Assembly (NCBI RefSeq): GCF_963676735.1
Contig: NZ_OY781464.1
Coordinates: forward strand, 1,149,001-1,213,000
DNA: 64,000 bases
Source: an uncultured Draconibacterium sp.
Lineage (GTDB): Bacteria; Bacteroidota; Bacteroidia; Bacteroidales; Prolixibacteraceae
Direction: 5' to 3'
In this document: in pieces, positions 17,303-26,518 of the stretch
Layout of the letters: every line of letters starts with the position of its first letter
How positions within the stretch are numbered: position 1 is the stretch's first letter
Notes under the pieces: model-generated
What the model was told of the DNA's origin: nothing
What the model saw: the letters and a program-made list of their open reading frames with translations, nothing else
Database searches by the model: none
Position numbers and translations under genes: made by a program

Positions 17303-17428
17303 TTGTTGGGGATATGCCTGAAATTATCATAAAATCAAGAAAAACCTTAATAGGAGAAAAGACTATATGCAGTGCTAACCAATTGTAATACTGAAGAATA
17401 AATAAACAATCCGATAAACCATATAAGA

Positions 17429-19414
17429 ATGAAAACGAAACTTATTAACGCATTAAAAACAACCTACATACTTGTTCTTTTTTCAGTCTTCACAGTACAG
17501 GCTCAGCAGGAATTTCATGTTTCTCCAACAGCCTCGAAAAATGGAAAAGGGACGCTGTCATCTCCTTTTAATTCCATCCAGACAGCTCAAAAAGCTGTTG
17601 CAAAAGTTAATGGGAATATGAATGAAAACATAATTGTTTACCTGCATGGGGGCACTTACCCGCTCACCACTCCGTTGGTATTCAAAGAAAAGGATTCCGG
17701 CACAAACGGATACAGCATTACTTACAAAGCTTATAAAGAGGAGACCCCTTTGCTTAGTGGTGGTGAGAAAGTAACGAACTGGGAAAAAGTTAAAGGCAAT
17801 ATATACAAGACTCAGTTAAATAGGGACAGTAAGCTTCGTACTTTATTCGTTAATGGAAAAAGAAAGCAAATAGCTGTTACCAACGACCCGGTTGCAGCCC
17901 AGGGAAACTGGGGGGAATTTAAAATACAAGGTAATGAGCCCTGGGCTTTGGGTGCCGGAAAAGCAATAGATGGCATTAAGTTTTTATCCGATGAAGTTGG
18001 GTCGTACAACAATCCTGAAGACATAGAACTGGTACAGTTTAATATTTGGACAGAAAAAATACTTTGTGCCCGTGAAGTCGAAAAAATGGGCGATACAACC
18101 GTATTCAAGCTGCAACAACCTTATGGGGCAATCGCAACAACAATGGGCTGGGCAGGTGCCATAAATTACAATCAGAAATTTGTTATCCGAAATGCCTTTG
18201 AATTACTTGACACCCCCGGCGAATTTTACTTCAACAGAAAAACCAAAGAGCTTTTTTATTATAGCGAAGGCGAAGATATGAATAGTGCAGAGGTTGTTGC
18301 ACCTCTTTCTGATGGTTTGATACAACTAAAAGGAACTTCCAACGATTCCAGGATAAAAAACATCCGTTTTGAGGGCATTACCTTCTCTTACGATCACTGG
18401 CAGCTGCTTGATGTAGAAGGGTCTCATGGCTTTGCGGGTATTCAAAGTTTAGGGTTAGCTGTTAAATATGTCCCTGGCGGAAACTGGCACCCTACCGAGT
18501 ACAACAGCACAAACGTCCCCAGGGGTTCTATTCATATTGAAAATGCCGAGAACATTCAAATTATCCGTAACCGCTTTGAAGGCATCAGCTCCGCTATTGC
18601 TGTGAATTTGGTTAACGATGTAAAAAATTGCAAGGTGACTGGAAACTATTTCAACGATCTGCTGGGAAATGCAGTCAACACAGGTCATCCGCAGCATTAC
18701 AAAATTGGGGATGGTGCGCTTTTCGCAAAAGGAGTTGAAGGGCTTTGTGAATTCAATAAAATAAGCAATAACTATTTACGTAATGTTAGCCTTGATTTTC
18801 GACAAGTTGAAGGCATCACCTCATTTTTTGTAGCCAATACAACGATTGAACACAACGATATTGCCTGGACTCCCTACGGTGCCATTACTTGTGGTTGGTG
18901 GTGGGGAAATGCAGGTATCCCACCTTCCAAAGTTGCCGGAAAAAACTGCATCAGATATAATAAAGCCGGCAATACCCACCAGGTTTTAGATGATGGTGGG
19001 ATCATCTACCTGCTTGGGGAACAGCCAGGGACACGCGTAGAGGGCAATTACCTGTTTAACGGACCAAGGTGTATTTATCCTGATGATGGTTCTGCATATC
19101 TAACCATTACTGGGAATGTAATTGATAATGGGCGATTTAAGCACTGGTGGGTGTATTTCTGGAATAAAAGATGTCATGACAACATTGTACATGAGAATCA
19201 TGTTATGACCAACCTGTTGGTTAATAATAGTGAAAGTACGCTGATTGGAAAGACTTACAATTATTTTGTTGAACGTTCATTTTCCGGTGATGCCCTAAAA
19301 ATCATTAAGAATGCAGGCATAAAAAAAGAATACATGGATATTATTCCGGAATCTGAGCCAGAAAGAATCAGGATCTACCCCAAGAGTTACGAGCTCAATC
19401 ATTCAATATTCTAG
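17429..19414 (+). CDS. GH141-like right-handed beta-helix glycosidase (paralogue 1)
   Basis: A 661-residue protein with a signal peptide (about 1-25, ending FTVQAQ). It shows the GH141-type opening FHVSPTASKNGKGTLSSPF, IVYLHGGTYPL, KDSGTNGYSITYKAY and PLLSGGEKVTNW, and then parallel beta-helix coils rich in Asn (IRNRFEGISSA, VTGNYFNDLLGNAV, ISNNYLRNVSLDF). GH141 includes a 2-O-methyl-L-fucosidase from a rhamnogalacturonan II locus and a xylanase, so fucosidase is a guess. It is very similar to the gene at 47788 across nearly its full length (for example GAITCGWWWGNAGIPPSKVA and QVLDDGGIIY are shared) but lacks a 65-residue segment present there. A more distant relative is at 42936. Confidence 0.75.
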   Translation: MKTKLINALKTTYILVLFSVFTVQAQQEFHVSPTASKNGKGTLSSPFNSIQTAQKAVAKVNGNMNENIIVYLHGGTYPLTTPLVFKEKDSGTNGYSITYKAYKEETPLLSGGEKVTNWEKVKGNIYKTQLNRDSKLRTLFVNGKRKQIAVTNDPVAAQGNWGEFKIQGNEPWALGAGKAIDGIKFLSDEVGSYNNPEDIELVQFNIWTEKILCAREVEKMGDTTVFKLQQPYGAIATTMGWAGAINYNQKFVIRNAFELLDTPGEFYFNRKTKELFYYSEGEDMNSAEVVAPLSDGLIQLKGTSNDSRIKNIRFEGITFSYDHWQLLDVEGSHGFAGIQSLGLAVKYVPGGNWHPTEYNSTNVPRGSIHIENAENIQIIRNRFEGISSAIAVNLVNDVKNCKVTGNYFNDLLGNAVNTGHPQHYKIGDGALFAKGVEGLCEFNKISNNYLRNVSLDFRQVEGITSFFVANTTIEHNDIAWTPYGAITCGWWWGNAGIPPSKVAGKNCIRYNKAGNTHQVLDDGGIIYLLGEQPGTRVEGNYLFNGPRCIYPDDGSAYLTITGNVIDNGRFKHWWVYFWNKRCHDNIVHENHVMTNLLVNNSESTLIGKTYNYFVERSFSGDALKIIKNAGIKKEYMDIIPESEPERIRIYPKSYELNHSIF

Positions 19415-19456
19415 TAATAAACAAGTTGCAGCTTTAAAATATAATCAGATAGTAAC

Positions 19457-20905
19457 ATGAAAAAAACGCAATACAATCTTTTACTGCTGGTTGCAGTTAT
19501 CTTGTTTTCTGCGAATAGCAGTTTAGCACAACCGGTTACCATAAAACTAAATACAAATAACTCCGGAAAGGAAATATCGCCCTTAGCATTGGGCTTGAGT
19601 TACGAAACCAAAGACCTTTTGCCAAATCTAAAAGGTGATTATTACTTTCATCCCGATAATAAGGCTCTGATTAATATGTTTCAAACCATTGGAGTAAAAC
19701 ACCTGAGGATTGGCGGCAACTCGGTAGATGCCAATAATGTTCCTTTGCCATCAGAAAAAGATATCCATACATTTTTTCAATTTGCAAAGGCAGCTGATCT
19801 TACCGTCGTTTATTCCATTCGTTTGGAAAACGGAACTACAGAATATGCCAGAAAAGTAGCGGCTATAATAAACAATAATTACAAAGACCTGGTAGAGAGC
19901 ATTTCAATTGGTAATGAGCCTTATTATTATAAACAAAATGAAGTATATCTTAAGAAATGGACTGCCATACATGATGCCATATTAGAGGTTTATCCTGACG
20001 CTGTTTTCAATGGTCCGGATACCAATCCAAACATAAAACGAATGAAAACACTGGTGGATAATTTTGCGAATCCGAAAGGGCGATTCGTGCAGCTTAGCCA
20101 GCACAGTTATCCGTTTGGCTGTTCATACAAAAATCCGGAAGTGGGTGTTTATCAAAGATTAATTCCTCAAAACAAGGTGCTTTCACGAGATAAAATGTTA
20201 AACCCAACAGCATATGCTACTTATCAATCAATTCTTGATATGATTAATGAAACTAGAAAAGGGACAGATTTAAGTTTCCGACTGTCTGAAACAAACAGTT
20301 ATTGGTATAGTGGGCTTAAAGGAGTTAGCAATAGTTATGCTTCTGCATTATGGGGGCTGGATTATTTGTACTGGTGGACCACCCATGGCGCAGAGGGGTT
20401 AGACTTCCATACCGGTGATGTTACTGGCGGAACAGCTATGCAACCAGCTTTTTATGCTGCATTCGTTACCAAGCCAAGCGGTGGTTATGCAGCCATGCCA
20501 ATCGCTTATGGCATGAAACTATTTCAAATGGGAAGCAATGGCAGAGTTGTTCCTACAGAGATAATCAATCCTGGAGTAAAAAACATTGTTGCCTATGCTA
20601 CAAAGAAAAATGACGGGACCGTATACCTCACAATCATCAATAAAAAATACGGAGTTCAGAAAAATGAGAAAGTAGTAATCCAACTTGATAAAAAGATAAC
20701 AGGTGATGCTAAAGCTATTTCTATTCGGGCAAAGAATGATGACATTGCTTTGATGGATGGCGTTACTATTGGAGGCGACGAAATTGACCTAAACGGAAAC
20801 TGGAAAGGTGAATGGAAAATTCTTGATATTAAGAATATAGTTGACAATACATTTGAACTTTCTGTTCCAAACGCATCGGCTTGGCTGATAGAAATCAAGG
20901 AGTAA
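19457..20905 (+). CDS. GH79-like beta-glucuronidase, secreted
   Basis: A 482-residue protein with a signal peptide (about 1-24, ending SSLAQ). A TIM barrel with the family opening ALGLSYETKDL and HLRIGGNSVD, acid/base Glu in SIGNEPYYY near residue 154 and nucleophile Glu in RLSETNSYW near residue 278, then a C-terminal beta domain (IVAYATKKNDGTVYLTIINK). This is the heparanase/GH79 pattern; such enzymes remove glucuronic or 4-O-methylglucuronic acid, for instance from arabinogalactan side chains. It sits 42 bases after the GH141-like gene and 34 before a GH29 gene. Substrate is inferred from the family only. Confidence 0.8.
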   Translation: MKKTQYNLLLLVAVILFSANSSLAQPVTIKLNTNNSGKEISPLALGLSYETKDLLPNLKGDYYFHPDNKALINMFQTIGVKHLRIGGNSVDANNVPLPSEKDIHTFFQFAKAADLTVVYSIRLENGTTEYARKVAAIINNNYKDLVESISIGNEPYYYKQNEVYLKKWTAIHDAILEVYPDAVFNGPDTNPNIKRMKTLVDNFANPKGRFVQLSQHSYPFGCSYKNPEVGVYQRLIPQNKVLSRDKMLNPTAYATYQSILDMINETRKGTDLSFRLSETNSYWYSGLKGVSNSYASALWGLDYLYWWTTHGAEGLDFHTGDVTGGTAMQPAFYAAFVTKPSGGYAAMPIAYGMKLFQMGSNGRVVPTEIINPGVKNIVAYATKKNDGTVYLTIINKKYGVQKNEKVVIQLDKKITGDAKAISIRAKNDDIALMDGVTIGGDEIDLNGNWKGEWKILDIKNIVDNTFELSVPNASAWLIEIKE

Positions 20906-20939
20906 AAATAATCTAGGCTAAAATCAATAATATATATCT

Positions 20940-22475
20940 ATGAAAAATTTAAGTATCCTAATTATTTTGTTGACTTTTTGCCTTTACAGTTGCCAAAACA
21001 GCACAAAGCAAAAAGAAAAAGAAATCACCCAGGTACAGTTTGAAGAAAATTGGGAATCACTAGCAAAGATTAACAGAGAACCCGAGTGGTATAAAGATGC
21101 CAAGTTTGGGATTTATTTCCATTGGGGAGTATATTCTGTACCTGCTTATAAAACAGAGTGGTATCCTCATCGTATGTACATCTCAGCAAACGAAGGAAAA
21201 GAGGGGACTGTTTTTAATTACCATAAAAAGACATATGGTGGAGTAGATAAGTTTAATTATCATGATTTTATCCCAATGTTTACAGGGGAGCACTTTGATG
21301 CAGCCAAATGGGCAGATTTGTTTAAAGAGACTGGAGCCAGATTTGCCGGACCCGTCGCACAGCACCACGATGGTTTTGCCATGTGGGATAGCGAAGTGAA
21401 TCCATGGAATTCAAAAGAAAAAGGACCTAAAAAAGACATATTGGGAGACTTGTTTAAGGAACTTAAGAAAAGGGATATGAATACCATAGCTACATTTCAT
21501 CATGCACGACACTTACAACGTCATGTTACGGATACAGCTGTTTGGGCACACAAGGGTGGAAAAGTAGGATGGGGGAGTCACTTTCCTTATTCGCCAGAAT
21601 ATATTACTTCTACAACCGATCCTGAGCTTAGTATTTTTTATGGGAATATGCCAAAGGATAAGTTTCATGACTTTTGGTTAAACCAGGTGAACGAAGTGGT
21701 TGATAAATATGCCCCGGATATTATCTGGTTCGATTCCTGGTTGGATTCAATCCCTGAAAACTACAGAAAAAGGATGGTAGCGCATATGTACAATACGGCA
21801 ACATCGCGGGGGCAAGAACCAATTGTAGCCTATAAGCAAGAAGACTTACCTGACAATGTGGGCATTCTGGACATTGAACAAGGTGGCAAAACCGGGTTAT
21901 CTGACGACTACTGGCTAACAGATATTACGATTAGTTACAGCAGCTGGTGTTACACAAACGGTCAAACATATAAAGATCCGGCATTGGTTATTCGTAATAT
22001 GATTGATGTTTGGAGTAAAAAAGGAATTGTCCTTCTAAATATTTCACCTAAAGCAAATGGTATAATCCCGGATGAGCAAAGAGAAGTACTAAAAATAATC
22101 GGTAATTGGATAAACAAGCACGAGGAAGCAGTGTATGATACCCGAACGTTTAACACTTTCGGTTATGGTGTTGCCGAATTTGAAAAAGGTCATTTCGGGG
22201 GGCAATCTGCCACAATGAAGTACACTAAAAATGATATCCGTTTTATGACCTCAACGGATAAAAAACAATTGTATGTTTATATACTTGGGCTTCCCGATGA
22301 AAATACGGAACTAGAGATTAATGCCCCAATTAGCTCAAAAGTAAAAAATGTTTCGGTAGTGGGCAGCGATGTTGATCTGCAATGGCTTCAAACAGGGGAA
22401 AAACTAACAATCACAACACCTCAAAAGACTGCTATGGATGAAATAGCCACAGTCTTTAAGGTTGAGTTAAACTAA
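20940..22475 (+). CDS. GH29 alpha-L-fucosidase, lipoprotein
   Basis: A 511-residue lipoprotein (signal peptide with lipobox LYSC near residue 18). The barrel has the GH29 signatures WYKDAKFGIYFHWGVYSVPAY, QHHDGFAMWDS and the nucleophile Asp in DIIWFDSWLD near residue 265; a beta-sandwich domain follows at the C-terminus. It should release alpha-L-fucose with retention. Length is usual for the compact GH29 form, unlike the two longer GH29 proteins at 28932 and 33504, which carry added binding modules. It is followed 16 bases later by a GH97 gene. Confidence 0.9.
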   Translation: MKNLSILIILLTFCLYSCQNSTKQKEKEITQVQFEENWESLAKINREPEWYKDAKFGIYFHWGVYSVPAYKTEWYPHRMYISANEGKEGTVFNYHKKTYGGVDKFNYHDFIPMFTGEHFDAAKWADLFKETGARFAGPVAQHHDGFAMWDSEVNPWNSKEKGPKKDILGDLFKELKKRDMNTIATFHHARHLQRHVTDTAVWAHKGGKVGWGSHFPYSPEYITSTTDPELSIFYGNMPKDKFHDFWLNQVNEVVDKYAPDIIWFDSWLDSIPENYRKRMVAHMYNTATSRGQEPIVAYKQEDLPDNVGILDIEQGGKTGLSDDYWLTDITISYSSWCYTNGQTYKDPALVIRNMIDVWSKKGIVLLNISPKANGIIPDEQREVLKIIGNWINKHEEAVYDTRTFNTFGYGVAEFEKGHFGGQSATMKYTKNDIRFMTSTDKKQLYVYILGLPDENTELEINAPISSKVKNVSVVGSDVDLQWLQTGEKLTITTPQKTAMDEIATVFKVELN

Positions 22476-22491
22476 TAAAAGTATAGGTGAT

Positions 22492-24405
22492 ATGAACATT
22501 GTAAAAAGAATAATAGGGAGTATATTCATCATTTTAGCTTTTTGTAGCTGTAATCCGAATAAGGAAATATCTCTGAAAAGTCCTGATAGCAAATATAATT
22601 TTAATCTTGATCTCGACGAAGGTTTATCTTATTCTATCAACTGGAATGGTACAAATATCATGGAGTCTTCAAGCTTAGGATTTAAGTTTTCAGATGGCTT
22701 TGTGTTAGGAGATGATGTAGTAGTTGAAAGTGTTAAAAAAAGCACTCACGATTCTGAATGGAAGCCAGTTTACGGTGAACGGAATGTATATCTTAATAGC
22801 TACAATGAAACGCTCGTTCACCTTTCATGTAAAGAATGGTCTGGTAAACTTGCACTCCGCATCCGTGCCTACAACGAAGGTGTAACATTTAGGTACGAAA
22901 TCATCAGCGATAAAGACCTTGAGGTTGATAAAGAGTTAACCGAATTTGTATATTCTACCAACCCAACAATTTGGTCAAGCAAAGCAGCACAATCGGAAAT
23001 CCATGAGCAAAAACTATCGGAACTGAAATACATTGCAGAAAGACCATTATTAGCGGAACTGTCAGATTCAGTATTTACTGCAATCGGCGAAGCGGCTTTG
23101 GTGGATTTTGCCCGAATGAAATTTGAGAAACACGCTTCAAAGTCAAATACACTGGTAGCTTCATTGGAAAAAGGGAAAAACAAAGAATATCCAATAGTAA
23201 TACCTGCAAATGGTTATAATACACCTTGGCGATATATTATGGCTGGTAAAACGGCAGGGGAAATCCTTCAGAACAACTACCTGTTATTAAACTTAAACGA
23301 AGAGAACCAGATTGAAAACACTTCTTATATAAAACCGGGGAAGGTAATCCGGGAAATTTCCTTAACAACGCAGGGAGGTATCGCATGTGTTGATTTTGCC
23401 GTAAAACACAAGCTTCAATATATCGAATTCGATGCCGGTTGGTATGGCAATGAATATGATAGTGCCTCTGATGCAACAACGATCACTGTTGACTCAAGAC
23501 GTTCACCCGGACCACTTGACCTGAAACATGTTATTGATTATGCCAAAGAAAGAGGGATTGGTGTAATTGTATATGTAAACCGCCGAGCCCTGGAGAAACA
23601 GCTTGACGAAATACTGCCTTTGTATAAATCATGGGGCATTGCCGGAGTAAAATACGGTTTTGTAAATGTTGGACCTCAGAAATGGACAGCATGGTTACAC
23701 GATGCAGTTAAAAAAGCAGCCGAATACGAGTTAATGATTGATACCCATGATGAATACCGACCAACCGGTTTTTCCCGTACCTATCCTAACTTTATGACCC
23801 AAGAGGGTATTCGGGGTGATGAAGAAAGTACACCAAACGCTGGGGTAATCAATACCATTTTCACAAGGTCAGTTGCCGGGGCGGCAGATCAAACTTACTG
23901 TTACTTTGCCGATAGGGTAGAAAACAAAATGGGATCGCATGCCTCGCAAATGGCAAAAGCAGTGTGTATTTACAGTCCATGGCAGTTTTTGTATTGGTAC
24001 GACAGACCAGCAGATTCACCATTGAAAAAAGGCAGTGGTGGTGGAACCAAAGGTGTAATACAAGAAATAGAAGACCTACAGTTTTTTGATGAGTTGCCAA
24101 CCGTTTGGGACGACACCAAAGTTCTTGAAGGTTACCCGGGTAAATATGTAAGCATTGCCAGGGAAAAAGGGGATCAATGGTTTCTGGGAGCTCTGGCAGG
24201 AATTGAGGCATACGACCTGAATCTGAAACTAGATTTCCTGGAGGCTAATAAGAAATACCAAGCTACCATTTATTCCGACGATAAGTCGTTGAATAAAGCT
24301 ACCAATGTGAGAATTCAAGAGGTGGAGGTAAGTGCTCAAACCGTTTTGAAACAATCGATTTTAGAACAAAATGGGTTGGCTGTAATCTTCACTCCAATTA
24401 ATTAG
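22492..24405 (+). CDS. GH97 family protein, lipoprotein (copy 1)
   Basis: A 637-residue lipoprotein (lipobox FCSC near residue 19). N-terminal beta-super-sandwich (about 25-280), TIM barrel (about 290-545; YIEFDAGWYGNEYD, GIGVIVYVN, GIAGVKYGFVNVG, DTHDEYRPTGFSRTYPN, TQEGIRGDEES) and a small C-terminal beta domain. GH97 enzymes are alpha-glucosidases or alpha-galactosidases. The barrel strand that carries the nucleophile Asp in retaining members reads VKYGF here, and the position of one general-base Glu of inverting SusB appears to be Asp, so its mechanism is uncertain. It may be alpha-galactosidase-like or belong to an uncharacterised subgroup. It starts 16 bases after GH29. Confidence 0.88.
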   Translation: MNIVKRIIGSIFIILAFCSCNPNKEISLKSPDSKYNFNLDLDEGLSYSINWNGTNIMESSSLGFKFSDGFVLGDDVVVESVKKSTHDSEWKPVYGERNVYLNSYNETLVHLSCKEWSGKLALRIRAYNEGVTFRYEIISDKDLEVDKELTEFVYSTNPTIWSSKAAQSEIHEQKLSELKYIAERPLLAELSDSVFTAIGEAALVDFARMKFEKHASKSNTLVASLEKGKNKEYPIVIPANGYNTPWRYIMAGKTAGEILQNNYLLLNLNEENQIENTSYIKPGKVIREISLTTQGGIACVDFAVKHKLQYIEFDAGWYGNEYDSASDATTITVDSRRSPGPLDLKHVIDYAKERGIGVIVYVNRRALEKQLDEILPLYKSWGIAGVKYGFVNVGPQKWTAWLHDAVKKAAEYELMIDTHDEYRPTGFSRTYPNFMTQEGIRGDEESTPNAGVINTIFTRSVAGAADQTYCYFADRVENKMGSHASQMAKAVCIYSPWQFLYWYDRPADSPLKKGSGGGTKGVIQEIEDLQFFDELPTVWDDTKVLEGYPGKYVSIAREKGDQWFLGALAGIEAYDLNLKLDFLEANKKYQATIYSDDKSLNKATNVRIQEVEVSAQTVLKQSILEQNGLAVIFTPIN

Positions 24406-24428
24406 AACGTAACAACGAGAGGTTTAAA

Positions 24429-26513
24429 ATGAAACAAACGTTTAATATTTTACTCATTTGGGTGTTAATGATGATGAACAACGTACTCGCACAAGATTTT
24501 TCAGTTGATAAGAGACTTAATAAAGCATCTGTATTGTTTTCAAATGGCATTTTAAAAATCTCAACCGGAAGAATTGAGCGAACCTGGAAATTAAGTGAGA
24601 CAGGATTTCAAACTATTTCTTTCAAAAACCTTGAATCAGGGAAAGAATGGGCAAAAAAAGAGCCGGTTTATTCCTCTGACTGGAACCTTCCAAAACGAAT
24701 CAAGAATGGAACAAAGGGGGAACTCAAATCCATTAATTGTATCATCACAGATGATGAAAAGTTTACGTCAGAACATCTGAGTTTGGAGGCTGAATTTGAA
24801 TATGCTGAAGCAGGCTTGAGCTTGAAATTCCTGGTTAGGGTATATCCCGAATCACCTGGCGTATGGACAGCTCTCGAGGTACGGTCACTAGGGAATTTCT
24901 TCCCAGATGAAGTACCGGAAGATGTGGCTTACCACAAATCTTACGGCTCAAGCCAACCTTTAAAAATTGCACGCAACGAATTTATTCCGGTAGATTTTTC
25001 TCAACCTAATCAACGTCGTTATTGGGGGCTATATAACGACCCGGGAAACCGCGTGAACACAAAAGACATGGTAAAAGAGAAAGTGATAAAAGGTTTCCCT
25101 GTTTTTCAGGATGAGCAAAATACCTGGGCAAGCGGAATAGTGGTTGAGTCAGGCAACGAAGGGCTTATTGTAGTAAAAGAATCAAATAAAACTGTAAATA
25201 AATACGGACATCAAACCGGTTGTTTTTATGCCACGCCAAATGGTTTGGAGGTAACGGGTTGGGGGTTGAAGCCGTCTGAGATAACAAACGAATATAAACG
25301 TACATGGGCTACATGGAGTATTCTCTATCAAGGAGATAATGCAGCCATGCAACTGGCACTAAAACGTTTTGACAGGACACGTTATCCCGTGGTAAAAGAA
25401 CGTGATATGCACATTCTTATAGATACCTGGGGAAGCGATTTGCAAAATAATAACTACAAAAAGCTTTATGGAAGGGAAAATTCGGCTTTTGAAGTTGTGG
25501 AAAAAGAAATAAAATCGGCAGCTGATCTTGGAATTGATATTGTACGAATAGATGATGGCTGGCAGGAAGGCGGAACATTAAGCAAAAATTCCTGGCATCC
25601 GAACCCGAAGGTGGGTTACAGCCCTCACTGGGAAAAAACAAAGAAGTTGGCAGATGAACACCATGTGCAAATTGGCTTGTGGGCTGCCATCAGGTTTATT
25701 ACTCCGGAAGAATTATTGGATAATTTTAATAAACTGAATGTTGCCACCTGGAAATTCGATTTCGATAAGCTGGAAGACCATGATTCTTTTTTACACCGTT
25801 TTCAGGAAATTCGAAATTTTATTAAAGAAACGGATTACCAAACTCAAACGTCCTGGTGCCCGGAATACGACGACCAACGATATGGCTGGTACAGTCCGGC
25901 ACGTGAATGTGGCCCGATGTATTTTCAAAATATTCAAAATAATCTACCCAACCATATTGTGTATGTGCCATATATCACCCTGCGACACCACTGGATGATG
26001 GCGAAGTATTTCAACATGAATGACCTGCAAGGTAACTGGCAAAACCCTGCACGAACAAATCCAAAATTTTCTGATGCTAACCAGCACTCACAAACCTATT
26101 GTGCGCTATCGGCATTAATGACATCTCCATCTGCTTTTATGCTGACTCAGTTTCTTGAAAAAGAAGAAAGAAATGAACTCCGCTCTGTCATTTCAATTTA
26201 CAAGCAGCATCGAGGTAATATTTATGACTCGTATATTTTTCCCATTGGAGAGGAGCCTAACAATGCTTCATATACCGGTTTTCAGGCGCATAATCCGAAC
26301 AGCAAAACGGGATATCTGATGCTTTTCAGGGAACTTCATAATAAAAATGAGGACGGTATATTTAATCTTGAGTTCTTAAGAAACCAAACTTTAGAGTTTG
26401 AAGATTTGCTATCAGGAAAGAAGTGGGAAAAAAAGTTAGAAGATGGAAAGATGGAAATCAGAATGGATAAACCAGCAACATGTAAATTTTTAAAATATAA
26501 TATCAAAAATTAA
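24429..26513 (+). CDS. Clan GH-D (GH36/GH27-like) alpha-galactosidase-type enzyme
   Basis: A 694-residue protein with a signal peptide (about 1-21, ending NNVLAQ). A large N-terminal beta-sandwich (about 25-330) precedes a TIM barrel with IVRIDDGWQEGG near residue 373 and WKFDFDKLED near residue 441. The K-x-D strand holds the nucleophile in clan GH-D. CPEYDDQRYGWYSPARECGP near residue 477 probably supplies the general acid. The closest recognised pattern is GH36 alpha-galactosidase, but the surrounding motifs are divergent and another clan-D family cannot be excluded. It lies between two GH97 genes with very short gaps (23 and 5 bases), so the three are one transcript and may attack the same sugar. 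Confidence 0.75.
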   Translation: MKQTFNILLIWVLMMMNNVLAQDFSVDKRLNKASVLFSNGILKISTGRIERTWKLSETGFQTISFKNLESGKEWAKKEPVYSSDWNLPKRIKNGTKGELKSINCIITDDEKFTSEHLSLEAEFEYAEAGLSLKFLVRVYPESPGVWTALEVRSLGNFFPDEVPEDVAYHKSYGSSQPLKIARNEFIPVDFSQPNQRRYWGLYNDPGNRVNTKDMVKEKVIKGFPVFQDEQNTWASGIVVESGNEGLIVVKESNKTVNKYGHQTGCFYATPNGLEVTGWGLKPSEITNEYKRTWATWSILYQGDNAAMQLALKRFDRTRYPVVKERDMHILIDTWGSDLQNNNYKKLYGRENSAFEVVEKEIKSAADLGIDIVRIDDGWQEGGTLSKNSWHPNPKVGYSPHWEKTKKLADEHHVQIGLWAAIRFITPEELLDNFNKLNVATWKFDFDKLEDHDSFLHRFQEIRNFIKETDYQTQTSWCPEYDDQRYGWYSPARECGPMYFQNIQNNLPNHIVYVPYITLRHHWMMAKYFNMNDLQGNWQNPARTNPKFSDANQHSQTYCALSALMTSPSAFMLTQFLEKEERNELRSVISIYKQHRGNIYDSYIFPIGEEPNNASYTGFQAHNPNSKTGYLMLFRELHNKNEDGIFNLEFLRNQTLEFEDLLSGKKWEKKLEDGKMEIRMDKPATCKFLKYNIKN

Positions 26514-26518
26514 ACAAT

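Noticed and set aside
17303..17428. A hidden small gene or RNA before the first GH141-like gene
   Set aside because: No open frame with a plausible start and no stable hairpin were seen in these 126 bases.
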